Assembly: GCA_023392515.1 (NCBI GenBank)
Contig: JAEVYX010000129.1
Span: 1-14,190, forward strand
DNA from: Bacillota bacterium
GTDB lineage: Bacteria > Bacillota > Clostridia > Christensenellales > Aristaeellaceae
DNA length: 14,190 nucleotides
Direction of reading: 5' to 3'
In this document: one piece after another, positions 1-7,496 of the stretch
How positions within the stretch are numbered: position 1 is the first letter of the stretch
Layout: every line of letters starts with the position of its first letter
Made by a program: the position numbers and the translations under genes
The notes under the pieces: generated by a model
Databases searched by the model: none
Told to the model about the DNA's origin: nothing
Seen by the model: only the letters and a program-made list of their open reading frames with translations

Positions 1-888
1 ACGGTGGAAGCGGCTATCCGGAAAACCGGGTATGCCCCGAATTTAACGGCCAAGGCGCTGGTGCAAAACCGGCTGGGGGTAATCGATGTGTATATCCCCG
101 AGCACATCGATTTGAGCAACAGCTTCGCCATGCACTTTATCGCCGGGGTCAGCGACACCCTTTCCAAGCATATGTACTCCTTCCTCATTCTTCGCGGCCG
201 GGAAACCCGCCACCGCTGCGACGGATATATCGTGATGGGCCTTCTGAAAAACGAGGTGGCATCCATGGCCGAATTTGTGCAGGAGCGCAATTGCCCCATG
301 GTGCTGTTCGGCCACACCGACCTGGACGGCATCCACACGGTGGACGTGGACAACGTGGCGGGGATTCAAAGCGCGGCGGAATACCTGACTCAAAACGGCC
401 ACCGGAATATTGCCATGCTGAACGTAGCCGAGGACAAGGACTATACCCAGGACCGTTTGCAGGGCTACCGCCAGGCGTTGGAAAAAGCGGGGATCCCTTA
501 TAGGGAAAGCCTGGTGTACAGCGCGGACAACAATGAAAACAGCGGCTTTGAATGCGCCCTCCGGATTTTGAAGGAGAAGAAGGTGACTGCCATCCTCTGT
601 GCCACGGATGTATTGGCCCTGGGCACGGTTCGGGCCGCCAAATCCCTGGGGTTGGATGTCCCAAAGGAGCTTTCTGTGACCGGCTTTGATGGACTGGGCT
701 ATCAATTGCTCACCGAGCCCCGGATTATGACGGTGAAGCAGCCCGTTTACGAGGCCGGGCAGGAGCTGGCCCGGCTTTTGATCAGCCGGTTGGATGACCC
801 AAATATGAAGACTGTACAAAAATACTTGCTGCCCGAACTGCTCCCCGGCGGATCCGTTGTGGAGGTGAGGAACGCGGACCAGGAATAA
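1..888 (+). CDS. LacI-family transcriptional regulator, 5'-truncated by window edge
   Basis: The reading frame is open from base 1 and ends at TAA 886-888, giving 295 visible residues. The N-terminal helix-turn-helix lies before the window. The first residues (EAAIRKTGYAPN, then AKAL) match the end of the LacI DNA-binding domain and the hinge helix, so about 45 residues are missing. The rest is the periplasmic-binding-protein-like sugar-sensing domain, with the typical late segment ILCATDVLALGTVRAA followed by VPKELSVTGFDGL. Inferred role: cytoplasmic, sugar-responsive repressor of the transport and GH30 genes that follow 60 bp downstream on the same strand. No terminator separates it from the solute-binding-protein gene, so it may be co-transcribed with them. 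The family is secure; the effector sugar is unknown, and the GTG at base 4 is not the true start. Confidence 0.93.
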   Translation, partial: TVEAAIRKTGYAPNLTAKALVQNRLGVIDVYIPEHIDLSNSFAMHFIAGVSDTLSKHMYSFLILRGRETRHRCDGYIVMGLLKNEVASMAEFVQERNCPMVLFGHTDLDGIHTVDVDNVAGIQSAAEYLTQNGHRNIAMLNVAEDKDYTQDRLQGYRQALEKAGIPYRESLVYSADNNENSGFECALRILKEKKVTAILCATDVLALGTVRAAKSLGLDVPKELSVTGFDGLGYQLLTEPRIMTVKQPVYEAGQELARLLISRLDDPNMKTVQKYLLPELLPGGSVVEVRNADQE

Positions 889-948
889 CGGCGGTGAGAT
901 CAATATTGAATCCCCTCATTTGAAATATTTTAAAGGAGGTTCCATCCC

Positions 949-2217
949 ATGAAAAAAATCCTGTCCCTTGTACTGGCTTTCTCCCTGGTGTTTGGCATGG
1001 CCGGGCTGGCAAGCGCCCAAACGGCGAATACGGAGCTTTCCGGCAAACTGGTGGTCTGGTCTTCCGGCGATGAGCTTGGCCGCTTTGTGGAAGGCTTCAA
1101 CAAGGTGTACCCCAACATCGAAGTGGAAATCACCGTCATCCCCAACAGCGAATTCCTGGCCAAACTGGAGCCCACCATGGTCAGCGGCCAGGGCGCGCCG
1201 GATGTGTTCACCGGCGAATCCGACTATGTGAAGTATCTTGTGGATACGGACTTCTGGGACGATCTCACCAAGGAGCCCTATCAGGCAAGCCAATACCTTG
1301 ACAACATCTGGGATTATGTAAAGAGCGTCGGCACCGACAAAAACGGCGTGCTGAAAGCGCTGAGCTGGCAGGCCAGCCCGGGTTCCATCATCTACCGCCG
1401 GGATATGGCCGAAAAATACCTGGGCGTAAGCGATCCGGCAGCGGTGGGCAAAATGCTTACCTCCAACGAAAAAATGCTGGAAGTGGCCGAGAAACTGAAA
1501 GTCGGCTCCGAGGGCAAGGTGAAGATGTTCGCCACCTGGCAGGACATTTTCAACATGCAGTTCTCCAACCGGGAAGCAGCCTGGGTGAAAGATGGCAAGC
1601 TTGTGATCGACCCCTCCATGGTAGACTTTTTCGATGTGGCCAAGACCATTGCGGAAAACGGCTATGACATCAACACCGACCCCTGGTCCGGTGAATGGTT
1701 TGCCGCGGTGGAAGGCGAGGAAGTCTTCTCCTACGTACTGCCCACCTGGGGTTATCAGTTCCTCATCAAGCCCAGCGCCGTGAACACCAAGGGCAAGTGG
1801 GGCCTGTGCCAAAGCCCGGTGCCCTATGTAAAGGGCGGCACCTGGCTGGGCATCGCCAAGAACAGCCAGCACAAGGATTTGGCTTGGGCGTTCCTGGAAT
1901 ACGTAACCTGCAACACCGAATCCATGCAGGCCTATGCCGCCCAATACGGCGAGTATGTGGCCAATAAGGCAGCCGACGCGGCATTGGCCAAGGAAGCGGG
2001 CGAAGAGGTTCTCAATGGCCAGAACCTGTATGAGTTCTACAATGGGCAGATGGAGAAAATCCCCGGCGACTGCATGACGGCTTATGACCAGCAGATCAAC
2101 AGCGCGTATTTGACTGCCGTGAAGGCCTATGCTTATGATGGCATGGCGCTGGAGGATGCGATTCAGCAGTTTAAGGATGATGTGCTGAATGCTTATCCTG
2201 AGTTGGTAGTAGAGTAA
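949..2217 (+). CDS. ABC sugar transporter extracellular solute-binding protein (family 1)
   Basis: A 422-residue protein, the usual length for carbohydrate-binding components of ABC importers. It starts at ATG 949 after a strong AAAGGAGG site. Residues 1-23 form a signal peptide (KK, a hydrophobic run, then ASA before Gln24) that fits signal peptidase I. There is no lipobox cysteine, although Gram-positive binding proteins are normally lipoproteins. The mature start (LVVWSSGDELGRFVEGFNK, then YPNIEVEI) and the GAPDVFTG segment are typical of family-1 sugar-binding proteins. It should capture a glycan outside the membrane and hand it to the permeases encoded at 2727-4461. A hairpin and a repeat element lie between this gene and the permeases, probably favouring higher expression of the binding protein. 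The ligand cannot be told from sequence. Confidence 0.93.
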   Translation: MKKILSLVLAFSLVFGMAGLASAQTANTELSGKLVVWSSGDELGRFVEGFNKVYPNIEVEITVIPNSEFLAKLEPTMVSGQGAPDVFTGESDYVKYLVDTDFWDDLTKEPYQASQYLDNIWDYVKSVGTDKNGVLKALSWQASPGSIIYRRDMAEKYLGVSDPAAVGKMLTSNEKMLEVAEKLKVGSEGKVKMFATWQDIFNMQFSNREAAWVKDGKLVIDPSMVDFFDVAKTIAENGYDINTDPWSGEWFAAVEGEEVFSYVLPTWGYQFLIKPSAVNTKGKWGLCQSPVPYVKGGTWLGIAKNSQHKDLAWAFLEYVTCNTESMQAYAAQYGEYVANKAADAALAKEAGEEVLNGQNLYEFYNGQMEKIPGDCMTAYDQQINSAYLTAVKAYAYDGMALEDAIQQFKDDVLNAYPELVVE

Positions 2218-2230
2218 AGTTCTTAATATG

Positions 2231-2256
2231 GGGGCAGGCGCAATGCTGCCTGCCCC
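2231..2256 (+). promoter_or_regulatory. Intra-operon hairpin after solute-binding-protein gene
   Basis: GGGGCAGGC (2231-2239) pairs perfectly with GCCTGCCCC (2248-2256) around an 8-nt loop, starting 13 nt after the stop codon. It is not followed by a T-tract (the next bases are TGCTTGAGTTTG), so it is a poor intrinsic terminator. It is better read as an mRNA 3'-end stabiliser or leaky terminator that lets the binding protein be made in excess over the permeases. The other transport operon has an equivalent hairpin at 10860-10889. Confidence 0.7.
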
Positions 2257-2345
2257 TGCTTGAGTTTGAAAATGCTAAGCATTATGCGGTGATGTGGGTG
2301 CTGTCATGTGATTAATGACAAGAAATATATAAAAATGTTGTATCA

Positions 2346-2641
2346 GAAGGTTTCCAAAAGGTGACGAAACTCCGCCCCCGCCAGTGGCGGAAAAGGGCAG
2401 AGTGAAGGAATCAAGCGAAAGGAAGCAGCGCGAGCGGCAGCGAAGCAATGCGACCATTGAGTTTGCGGACAATCGGAAAGCCCTTTGGTCGCTCCCGTAG
2501 GAGCGAAATCCTTTCTATGAACATATTTTTATACGAAGCTCGCATTAAGTAGATATAGTGAATAAAATTATTCGAGAAGAAGGAGAATTTCGCGTCTGCG
2601 GACGCGATCAAAGGGCTTTCCGATCGCCTTTGGAAACCTTC
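2346..2641. repeat. Nested inverted-repeat intergenic element (copy A)
   Basis: Outer arms: GAAGGTTTCCAAAAGG (2346-2361) is complementary to CCTTTGGAAACCTTC (2627-2641). Inner arms: ATCGGAAAGCCCTTTG (2472-2487) matches its exact complement at 2609-2624, and pairing continues with mismatches toward GCGAAAT on the left (2502-2508). Each inner arm carries its own hairpin: GCTCCC/GGAGC near 2491-2504 and CGCGTC/GACGCG at 2591-2606. A further hairpin (CCGCC/GGCGG) lies at 2378-2390. The block 2359-2461 is unpaired with the right side and resembles 7497-7600. No transposase is encoded and no clear target duplication is seen. It fits a MITE-like or other structured intergenic repeat that has landed inside the operon. 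Frames of ~65 codons on the reverse strand are judged to be repeat by-products, not genes. The remaining bases of the 2218-2726 gap show no gene. Confidence 0.75.
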
Positions 2642-2726
2642 GAATGCTATCCTCTCATATATTTATTACATTGCATATTGCGTGACTGACGCGAAAGACC
2701 CTATTCTCAGGAAAGGAAGGCGTTAT

Positions 2727-3641
2727 ATGAAAAGAAGCGGCGGAACCATTTCCCGCAAGCAAAATTGGGGCTATGCATTCATCGCCCCCTACTTTCTTGT
2801 ATTTCTCATCTTTGGCGTCTACCCCTTCCTGCACACCTTTCTATTGAGCTTTCAAAGCTGGGACGGCATTCGGGATTCCGCCCCGGCAGGGCTTAACAAC
2901 TTCGCCCGCCTGTTATCCGACAAGGTGTTTTTGACTTCCCTTCTGAATACCACCCGCATCTGGCTGGGGAACTTCATCCCCCAAATCGGGGCGGCCATTA
3001 TATTATCCGCCATTTTTACCTTCAACAAGGTTCGGGGCATGGCCTTTTTCCGGGCGGCCTATTATCTGCCGAACCTGATTACCGCGGCCTCCGTGGGCCT
3101 CTTATTCAACCTTCTCTTCGGCGGGGACAAATCCGCCGCCAATCAACTGCTTTTAAACCTGGGCCTTGCGGAAAAGCCCATCGGCTTTCTGACCAGCAAG
3201 GCTTACACCTGGGGGATTGTTTCCTATGTGCAGTGGTGGATGTGGTTTGGCTATACCACCATCCTCATCATGGCCGGAATGACCACGGTGGATCAATCGG
3301 TGTACGAGGCCGCCATGGTGGACGGGGCCGGGAAGGGCGCGACCTACTATTACATCACCCTGCCGCTGATCCGCCCCACGGTGATTTACCTTACCATTAC
3401 CTCCATCATCGGCGGGATGCAATTGTTCGACGTGCCGGCTGTGCTGACGGATGGCCAGGGTGCGCCGCAAAAGTCCATCCTTACTACTGCCATGTACATC
3501 TATAACCAGGGCTTCAAAAACCATAATTATGGCTATGCCAGTGCGGTATCCGTAGGCCTGTTTATTCTGGTGGCGGTTTTGTCGCTGCTTTCGCTGCGGG
3601 CGCTGCAGGGAAGGGGGAAACAGCATGACCGGAACCTATAA
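2727..3641 (+). CDS. ABC sugar transporter permease, MalF/UgpA type
   Basis: A 304-residue inner-membrane permease with about six hydrophobic segments. The first is the WGYAFIAPYFLVFLIFGVYPF run near residues 12-33, typical of this family. The EAA loop that contacts the ATPase starts at Glu194 (EAAMVDGAGKG, then ITLPLIRPT). The start is placed at ATG 2727, because AGGAAAGGAAGG precedes it at good spacing; a GTG at 2682 in the same frame lacks such a site. It should form the translocation pore with the product of 3625-4461 and receive substrate from the binding protein at 949-2217. Its 3' end overlaps the next gene by 17 nt, indicating translational coupling. No ATPase gene is nearby, so a shared MsmX-like subunit from another locus is inferred. 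Confidence 0.93.
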   Translation: MKRSGGTISRKQNWGYAFIAPYFLVFLIFGVYPFLHTFLLSFQSWDGIRDSAPAGLNNFARLLSDKVFLTSLLNTTRIWLGNFIPQIGAAIILSAIFTFNKVRGMAFFRAAYYLPNLITAASVGLLFNLLFGGDKSAANQLLLNLGLAEKPIGFLTSKAYTWGIVSYVQWWMWFGYTTILIMAGMTTVDQSVYEAAMVDGAGKGATYYYITLPLIRPTVIYLTITSIIGGMQLFDVPAVLTDGQGAPQKSILTTAMYIYNQGFKNHNYGYASAVSVGLFILVAVLSLLSLRALQGRGKQHDRNL

Positions 3642-4461
3642 GGCAAAACGCAAAGCGGGCAAGGCGCTGATGTATACCTTCCTGGTTCTGCTGCTGCTCT
3701 TGTCCGTGATCCCCTTTTATATGGTGCTGGTGAACAGCACCCATTCCAGTTTTGATATTGTGACCAGGCTGAACCTGATCCCCGGGGATCAGTTTATGGT
3801 TAATTACAGGACCATGATGGAGAAGGGGAACATCTGGCAGGGTTTTTTGAACAGCCTGATGATTACCGTTCCCTTTACGGTTTTTACCGGCTACTTTGGG
3901 GCCATGACGGCATACGGCTTTGCCAAATACCGCTTCCGGTTTCATCAGGGCCTGTTTATGACGGTGCTTGTTTCCATGATGCTCCCGGCCCAATTGAGCA
4001 TTGTGGGCTTTTATAAACTGAACTTGAATCTGCGCTTATTGAATACGTATGTCCCCTTTATCGCACCGGGGATTGCCAACGCCACGGCGGTGTTTTTCCT
4101 GAAAGGGATCATCGAGCAGAGCATACCCGATTCCATGCTGGAGGCCGGGCGCATTGAAGGCTGCTCGGAAATGCGCATCTTCCACCGGCTGATCCTGCCC
4201 TGCATTACCCCGGGCATTGCCACCATGTGCATCTTCCATTTCGTATCCAGCTGGAACAATTACCTGGGCCCTCTCATCATACTATCTGACAACAAGCGGT
4301 ATACATTGCCGGTGATGATCGCCATGATCAAGGGGCTGTACAAAACCAATTACGGGGCCATGTATGTGGCCATTGTCCTTTCCGTAGCGCCGATCATCGC
4401 CCTGTACGCGTTCTGCTCCCGGTATATTATCAATGGCCTGACAGTTGGGTCGGACAAATAA
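3625..4461 (+). CDS. ABC sugar transporter permease, MalG/UgpE type
   Basis: A 278-residue membrane protein of the carbohydrate importer (CUT1) permease family, the second half of the pore. Hydrophobic segments include one near residues 15-35 (MYTFLVLLLLLSVIPFYMVL). The EAA loop starts at Glu173 (EAGRIEGCSEMRIFHRLILP). The C-terminus (YIINGLTVGSDK) resembles the usual MalG-type ending (F..GL..GAVK). The ATG at 3625 lies inside the end of the upstream permease gene and follows AAGGGGG. The stop is 12 nt before the first GH30 gene, so these are clearly one transcription unit. Substrate specificity is unknown; the downstream hydrolases suggest a glycoside or oligosaccharide. Confidence 0.94.
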   Translation: MTGTYKAKRKAGKALMYTFLVLLLLLSVIPFYMVLVNSTHSSFDIVTRLNLIPGDQFMVNYRTMMEKGNIWQGFLNSLMITVPFTVFTGYFGAMTAYGFAKYRFRFHQGLFMTVLVSMMLPAQLSIVGFYKLNLNLRLLNTYVPFIAPGIANATAVFFLKGIIEQSIPDSMLEAGRIEGCSEMRIFHRLILPCITPGIATMCIFHFVSSWNNYLGPLIILSDNKRYTLPVMIAMIKGLYKTNYGAMYVAIVLSVAPIIALYAFCSRYIINGLTVGSDK

Positions 4462-4473
4462 CGGAGGTGCCTT

Positions 4474-5820
4474 ATGCCCAATATCACATGGATTTACTCC
4501 AACGAGCAGGCCCAATGGGCTGAAAAAGAGCCTATACGGGGCGGCGGGAAGGTTACCCTTGCGCCGACCGGTGAAAGCTATCAAAAAATGAACGGCTTTG
4601 GCGGCTGCTTTAACGAGGTTGGATACCAGACGTTATTGACCCTCGAAAAGAACGATCAGGAGGCCGTGCTGAAAGACCTTTTTCAGCCGAAGCCGGGCCA
4701 TGCGAATTTGACCCACTGCCGCATGCCTATCGGGGCCAACGACTATTCCCTGGATTGGTACAGCCTCAACGAGCGCAAGGGCGATTATGCCATGGACTGC
4801 TTTTCCATAGCGCGGGATGAGGAGCTGCTGATCCCCTACATTCAAAGGGCGAAGCAGTACAACCCCGCCTTAAAGCTGTTCGCCTCGCCCTGGAGCCCGC
4901 CCACCTGGATGAAAGACCCGCCGGTGTACAACTGGGGCAAGCTGATTAAAACAAAGGAAAACCTGGGGGCTTACGCCCTGTACCTGGCGAAGTTTGCCGA
5001 GGAATATGCAAAAAAGGGCATCTCCATCGGGCAGATCCATGTGCAGAACGAGCCGGTGGCCAACCAGAAATTCCCTTCCTGCATGTGGACGGGGGAAGAG
5101 CTGCGGGATTTTATACGGGACTATATGGGCCCTGTGTTCCGAGCGCGGAAGGTTTCAGCGGAAATCTGGCTGGGCACCATCAACGCCCCCGGCTGCGATT
5201 ACCGCCGGCTGATTTTTGATAAGTTCGCTACCGAGGACTACGATTATTTTGCCAATACGGTTTTGATGGATGAGGAAGCGCTTACGTACATATCCGGCGT
5301 CAGCTACCAGTGGGGCGGCAAAATCGCCATCCAGCGCACCTTTGAAAGCTGGTGGCCGCGCATCCGGCTGATGCAGTCGGAAAACGAGTGCGGGTTTGGA
5401 GACAACACCTGGGAGTACGCCCGGTACAATTTCACCATGATGAAGCACTACATATCCAACGGTGCAGAGTCGTACATGTACTGGAACTTGATGCTGCCGC
5501 CCCTGGGACGCAGCATCTGGGGCGACCCACAAAACGCCATGATTACCATCGACCCGGAGACGAAAAAAGCGGTGTACAACCCGGACTATTATGTAATGAA
5601 GCACTTTTCCTCCGTGGTGCCGGACGGCTCCCTCCGACTGGGCATGAAAGGCCCCTGGGCCGCGGACACTGTGGCATTCAAGACGCCCAAGGGAGGAAAC
5701 GCCTTCATCGTGTTCAATCCCTTCCGGGATATCCGCCGGGTCACGGTGGAAACGGCGGGCGAAACCTATTCCTTTGACATGGAACCCCAAAGCATCAACA
5801 GCATTTGTATGGGAGAATAA
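4474..5820 (+). CDS. Intracellular GH30-family glycoside hydrolase (first of two)
   Basis: A 448-residue protein with the GH30 layout: a short N-terminal strand region, a TIM barrel, and a C-terminal beta segment completing the side domain (VETAGETYSFDMEPQSINSI). Family landmarks are GFGGCFNEVGYQTL near residue 40, ASPWSPPTWMK near 137-148, and VQNEP at 190-194, whose Glu193 is the predicted acid/base. The predicted nucleophile is Glu303 in MQSENECG; the SE context matches the FASEA motif of human glucocerebrosidase, although Glu305 two residues on makes the assignment less than certain. No signal peptide is visible, so it should act in the cytoplasm on imported substrate. A good GGAGGT site precedes the ATG. 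GH30 includes beta-glucosidase, beta-xylosidase, beta-fucosidase and endo-acting enzymes, so the reaction cannot be fixed. It is clearly diverged from its downstream neighbour. Confidence 0.88.
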   Translation: MPNITWIYSNEQAQWAEKEPIRGGGKVTLAPTGESYQKMNGFGGCFNEVGYQTLLTLEKNDQEAVLKDLFQPKPGHANLTHCRMPIGANDYSLDWYSLNERKGDYAMDCFSIARDEELLIPYIQRAKQYNPALKLFASPWSPPTWMKDPPVYNWGKLIKTKENLGAYALYLAKFAEEYAKKGISIGQIHVQNEPVANQKFPSCMWTGEELRDFIRDYMGPVFRARKVSAEIWLGTINAPGCDYRRLIFDKFATEDYDYFANTVLMDEEALTYISGVSYQWGGKIAIQRTFESWWPRIRLMQSENECGFGDNTWEYARYNFTMMKHYISNGAESYMYWNLMLPPLGRSIWGDPQNAMITIDPETKKAVYNPDYYVMKHFSSVVPDGSLRLGMKGPWAADTVAFKTPKGGNAFIVFNPFRDIRRVTVETAGETYSFDMEPQSINSICMGE

Positions 5821-5829
5821 GAATCCTTT

Positions 5830-7185
5830 ATGAAATATATCACAACTACCTGCCCGGACGGGCAGCCCGTATCCCGGGAAGGGGCTGCCGCCTTTCATGC
5901 GGATGAAAGCAACCAAGAGCGGTATGTATTGAACCTGTACCCGGAAGTGACCTTTCAAACCCTGAAAGGTTTTGGCGGCGCGTTTACGGAGGCTGCGGGA
6001 TATGTGTTTTCCCGGCTGCCCGCAAAAAAGCAGGAAGAGCTGCTGGCGGCCTACTTTGGCAAGGATGGCCTTTCCTACACCCTGGGCCGGGCCTCCATCG
6101 ACAGCTGCGATTTTTCTTTGGGCCACTACAGCGCCGTTGATGATCCGGAAGATACGGGCCTTTCCACCTTTTCCCTTGCCCGGGATGAGGAGTATGTGCT
6201 GCCGCTTTTAAAGCGCGCCCAGGCGCTGGAGCCAAGACTGCAAATGATGCTCTCCCCCTGGAGCCCGCCTGCCTTTATGAAAACCAACGGGCAAAGAAAC
6301 GGCGGGGGAAAGCTCATCCCCGCCTTTTGGAACACATGGGCCAGGTATCTGTGCCGGTACGTAAAGGAATACGAAAAGCAGCAGATTCCCGTGTTTGCCC
6401 TGTCGGTGCAAAACGAGCCCAACGCCGTGCAAACCTGGGATTCCTGCCTGTATTCCCCGGAAGAGGAACGTTCCTTTTTGCGGGATGAACTGGCGCCTGA
6501 AATGAAAAGATCGGGCCTTGAAAAAGTGGCCCTCACCGTGTGGGACCACAACAAGGAGCGGCTTTTCGACCGCACTGCCTACCTTTGTGCCGATCAAGAA
6601 GCAAACAAGGCCATCGGCGCGGTGGGCTACCACTGGTACAGCGGCGACCATTTTGAGGCGGTCGATCTGGTGAGCCGCATGTTCCCGGACAAGATGCTCA
6701 TTTTCACCGAGGGCTGCATTGAATATTCCCGGCTGGAAAAGGACAGCGCCATGCAGCATGCCCAGATGTACGCCCATGAGATTATCGGCGGCCTGAACGC
6801 CGGCATGCATGCCTTTTTGGACTGGAACCTGTGCCTTGACCTTACGGGCGGGCCCAACCATGCGGGGAACTACTGCGACGCCCCGGTGATGGCGGACCTT
6901 GAAACCGGGGAACTGCATTACCATTTAAGTTATTACTATCTGGGCCATTTCAGCCGGTATATAAAGCCAGGGGCGAAACGGATCGGGTTCACCCGCTATA
7001 CCGACGCGCTGGAAGGCACGGCCTTTCAAAACCCCGATGGGGGGCTGGCCTGCGTGATTGTAAACCGGCAGGATGAGGCCCAGGAATGCTTTTTGCGCCT
7101 GCAAGGAAGGCTGTGCCAGGTAGAACTGCCTGGGAAAAGCATTCAAACGATGCTGATTGATAAGAATGAATACGGGAATGTGTAG
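5830..7185 (+). CDS. Intracellular GH30-family glycoside hydrolase (second of two)
   Basis: A 451-residue GH30 protein starting 9 nt after its paralogue. It has no strong ribosome binding site (only GGGAG about 14 nt upstream), which suggests translational coupling. Landmarks: LKGFGGAFTEAAGYVFSRL near residue 45, LSPWSPPAFMKTNG near 140, and VQNEPNAVQTWDSC with predicted acid/base Glu196. LIFTEGC carries the predicted nucleophile Glu294. The C-terminal beta strand ends in KSIQTMLI, as in the glucosylceramidase-like group. There is no signal peptide, so hydrolysis is expected in the cytoplasm after ABC import. Its motifs look closer to the classical glucosylceramidase-like GH30 pattern than those of the upstream enzyme, so the pair may cleave different linkages or sugars of one substrate. 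The exact activity is not inferable. An intrinsic terminator follows at 7270-7312. Confidence 0.9.
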   Translation: MKYITTTCPDGQPVSREGAAAFHADESNQERYVLNLYPEVTFQTLKGFGGAFTEAAGYVFSRLPAKKQEELLAAYFGKDGLSYTLGRASIDSCDFSLGHYSAVDDPEDTGLSTFSLARDEEYVLPLLKRAQALEPRLQMMLSPWSPPAFMKTNGQRNGGGKLIPAFWNTWARYLCRYVKEYEKQQIPVFALSVQNEPNAVQTWDSCLYSPEEERSFLRDELAPEMKRSGLEKVALTVWDHNKERLFDRTAYLCADQEANKAIGAVGYHWYSGDHFEAVDLVSRMFPDKMLIFTEGCIEYSRLEKDSAMQHAQMYAHEIIGGLNAGMHAFLDWNLCLDLTGGPNHAGNYCDAPVMADLETGELHYHLSYYYLGHFSRYIKPGAKRIGFTRYTDALEGTAFQNPDGGLACVIVNRQDEAQECFLRLQGRLCQVELPGKSIQTMLIDKNEYGNV

Positions 7186-7269
7186 GCTGCGGGAATTTTG
7201 CCGGAGGAAGATTTGATCAAACATGGTAAGCCACCCTTTCCGCCGTTGACCCTTGGCACGCGATTTTCA

Positions 7270-7312
7270 CCCTTCCAATTCCTGCAGTGCAGGGAATGGA
7301 AGGGCGTTTTTT
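7270..7312 (+). terminator. Intrinsic terminator of the region 1 operon
   Basis: CCCTTCCA (7270-7277) pairs with TGGAAGGG (7297-7304). Inside that, CCTGCA (7281-7286) pairs with TGCAGG (7288-7293). A TTTTTT run at 7307-7312 follows after CG. This is a textbook Rho-independent terminator about 85 nt after the second GH30 stop. The bases between the stop and the hairpin hold no gene. Confidence 0.9.
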
Positions 7313-7461
7313 GTGTTATACCGTATATTATACAGAATCACTTTATAGAAGTACCTAAAGGATAAAGGGTATGAATTTGCAAAAGTTGGAGTATCAAATC
7401 TGCCAATTCGTTACTAACATCAACCTTATTGCATTTATAAGCTTGTATTCAAACATTGGCA

Positions 7462-7476
7462 GCGTGCGAAGCACGC
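7462..7476. other. Short perfect hairpin upstream of repeat copy B
   Basis: GCGTGC (7462-7467) and GCACGC (7471-7476) enclose a GAA loop. It has no T-tract. It lies 20 nt before the repeat core and resembles the other short GC hairpins scattered through both repeat regions, so it may be part of the same structured unit. Apart from this, 7313-7496 is AT-rich with no supported gene. Confidence 0.45.
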
Positions 7477-7496
7477 ATCAAAATTAAAAGCGTTTT

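Noticed and set aside
916..1944. 342-codon open frame on the - strand opposite the solute-binding protein
   Set aside because: Shadow of the well-supported binding-protein gene; no recognisable domain and no ribosome binding site.
2411..2611. 66-codon - strand frame inside repeat copy A
   Set aside because: Overlaps the inverted-repeat arms; no start signal or family resemblance.
2218..2726. Possible transposon with its own gene between binding protein and permease
   Set aside because: No transposase or other mobility gene in any frame and no convincing target-site duplication; only the structured repeat is supported.
5155..6126. 323-codon open frame on the - strand opposite the GH30 genes
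   Set aside because: It is antisense to two GH30 genes with intact catalytic motifs. Its composition (rich in G, H, V, P and F) is typical of a shadow frame in GC-rich coding DNA.
7371..7487. 38-codon + strand frame starting ATGAATTTGC after AAAGGATAAAGGG
   Set aside because: A purine-rich stretch precedes it, but the spacing is poor, no promoter is clear, and the frame ends inside the hairpin next to copy B. No recognisable family; kept only as a remote possibility.
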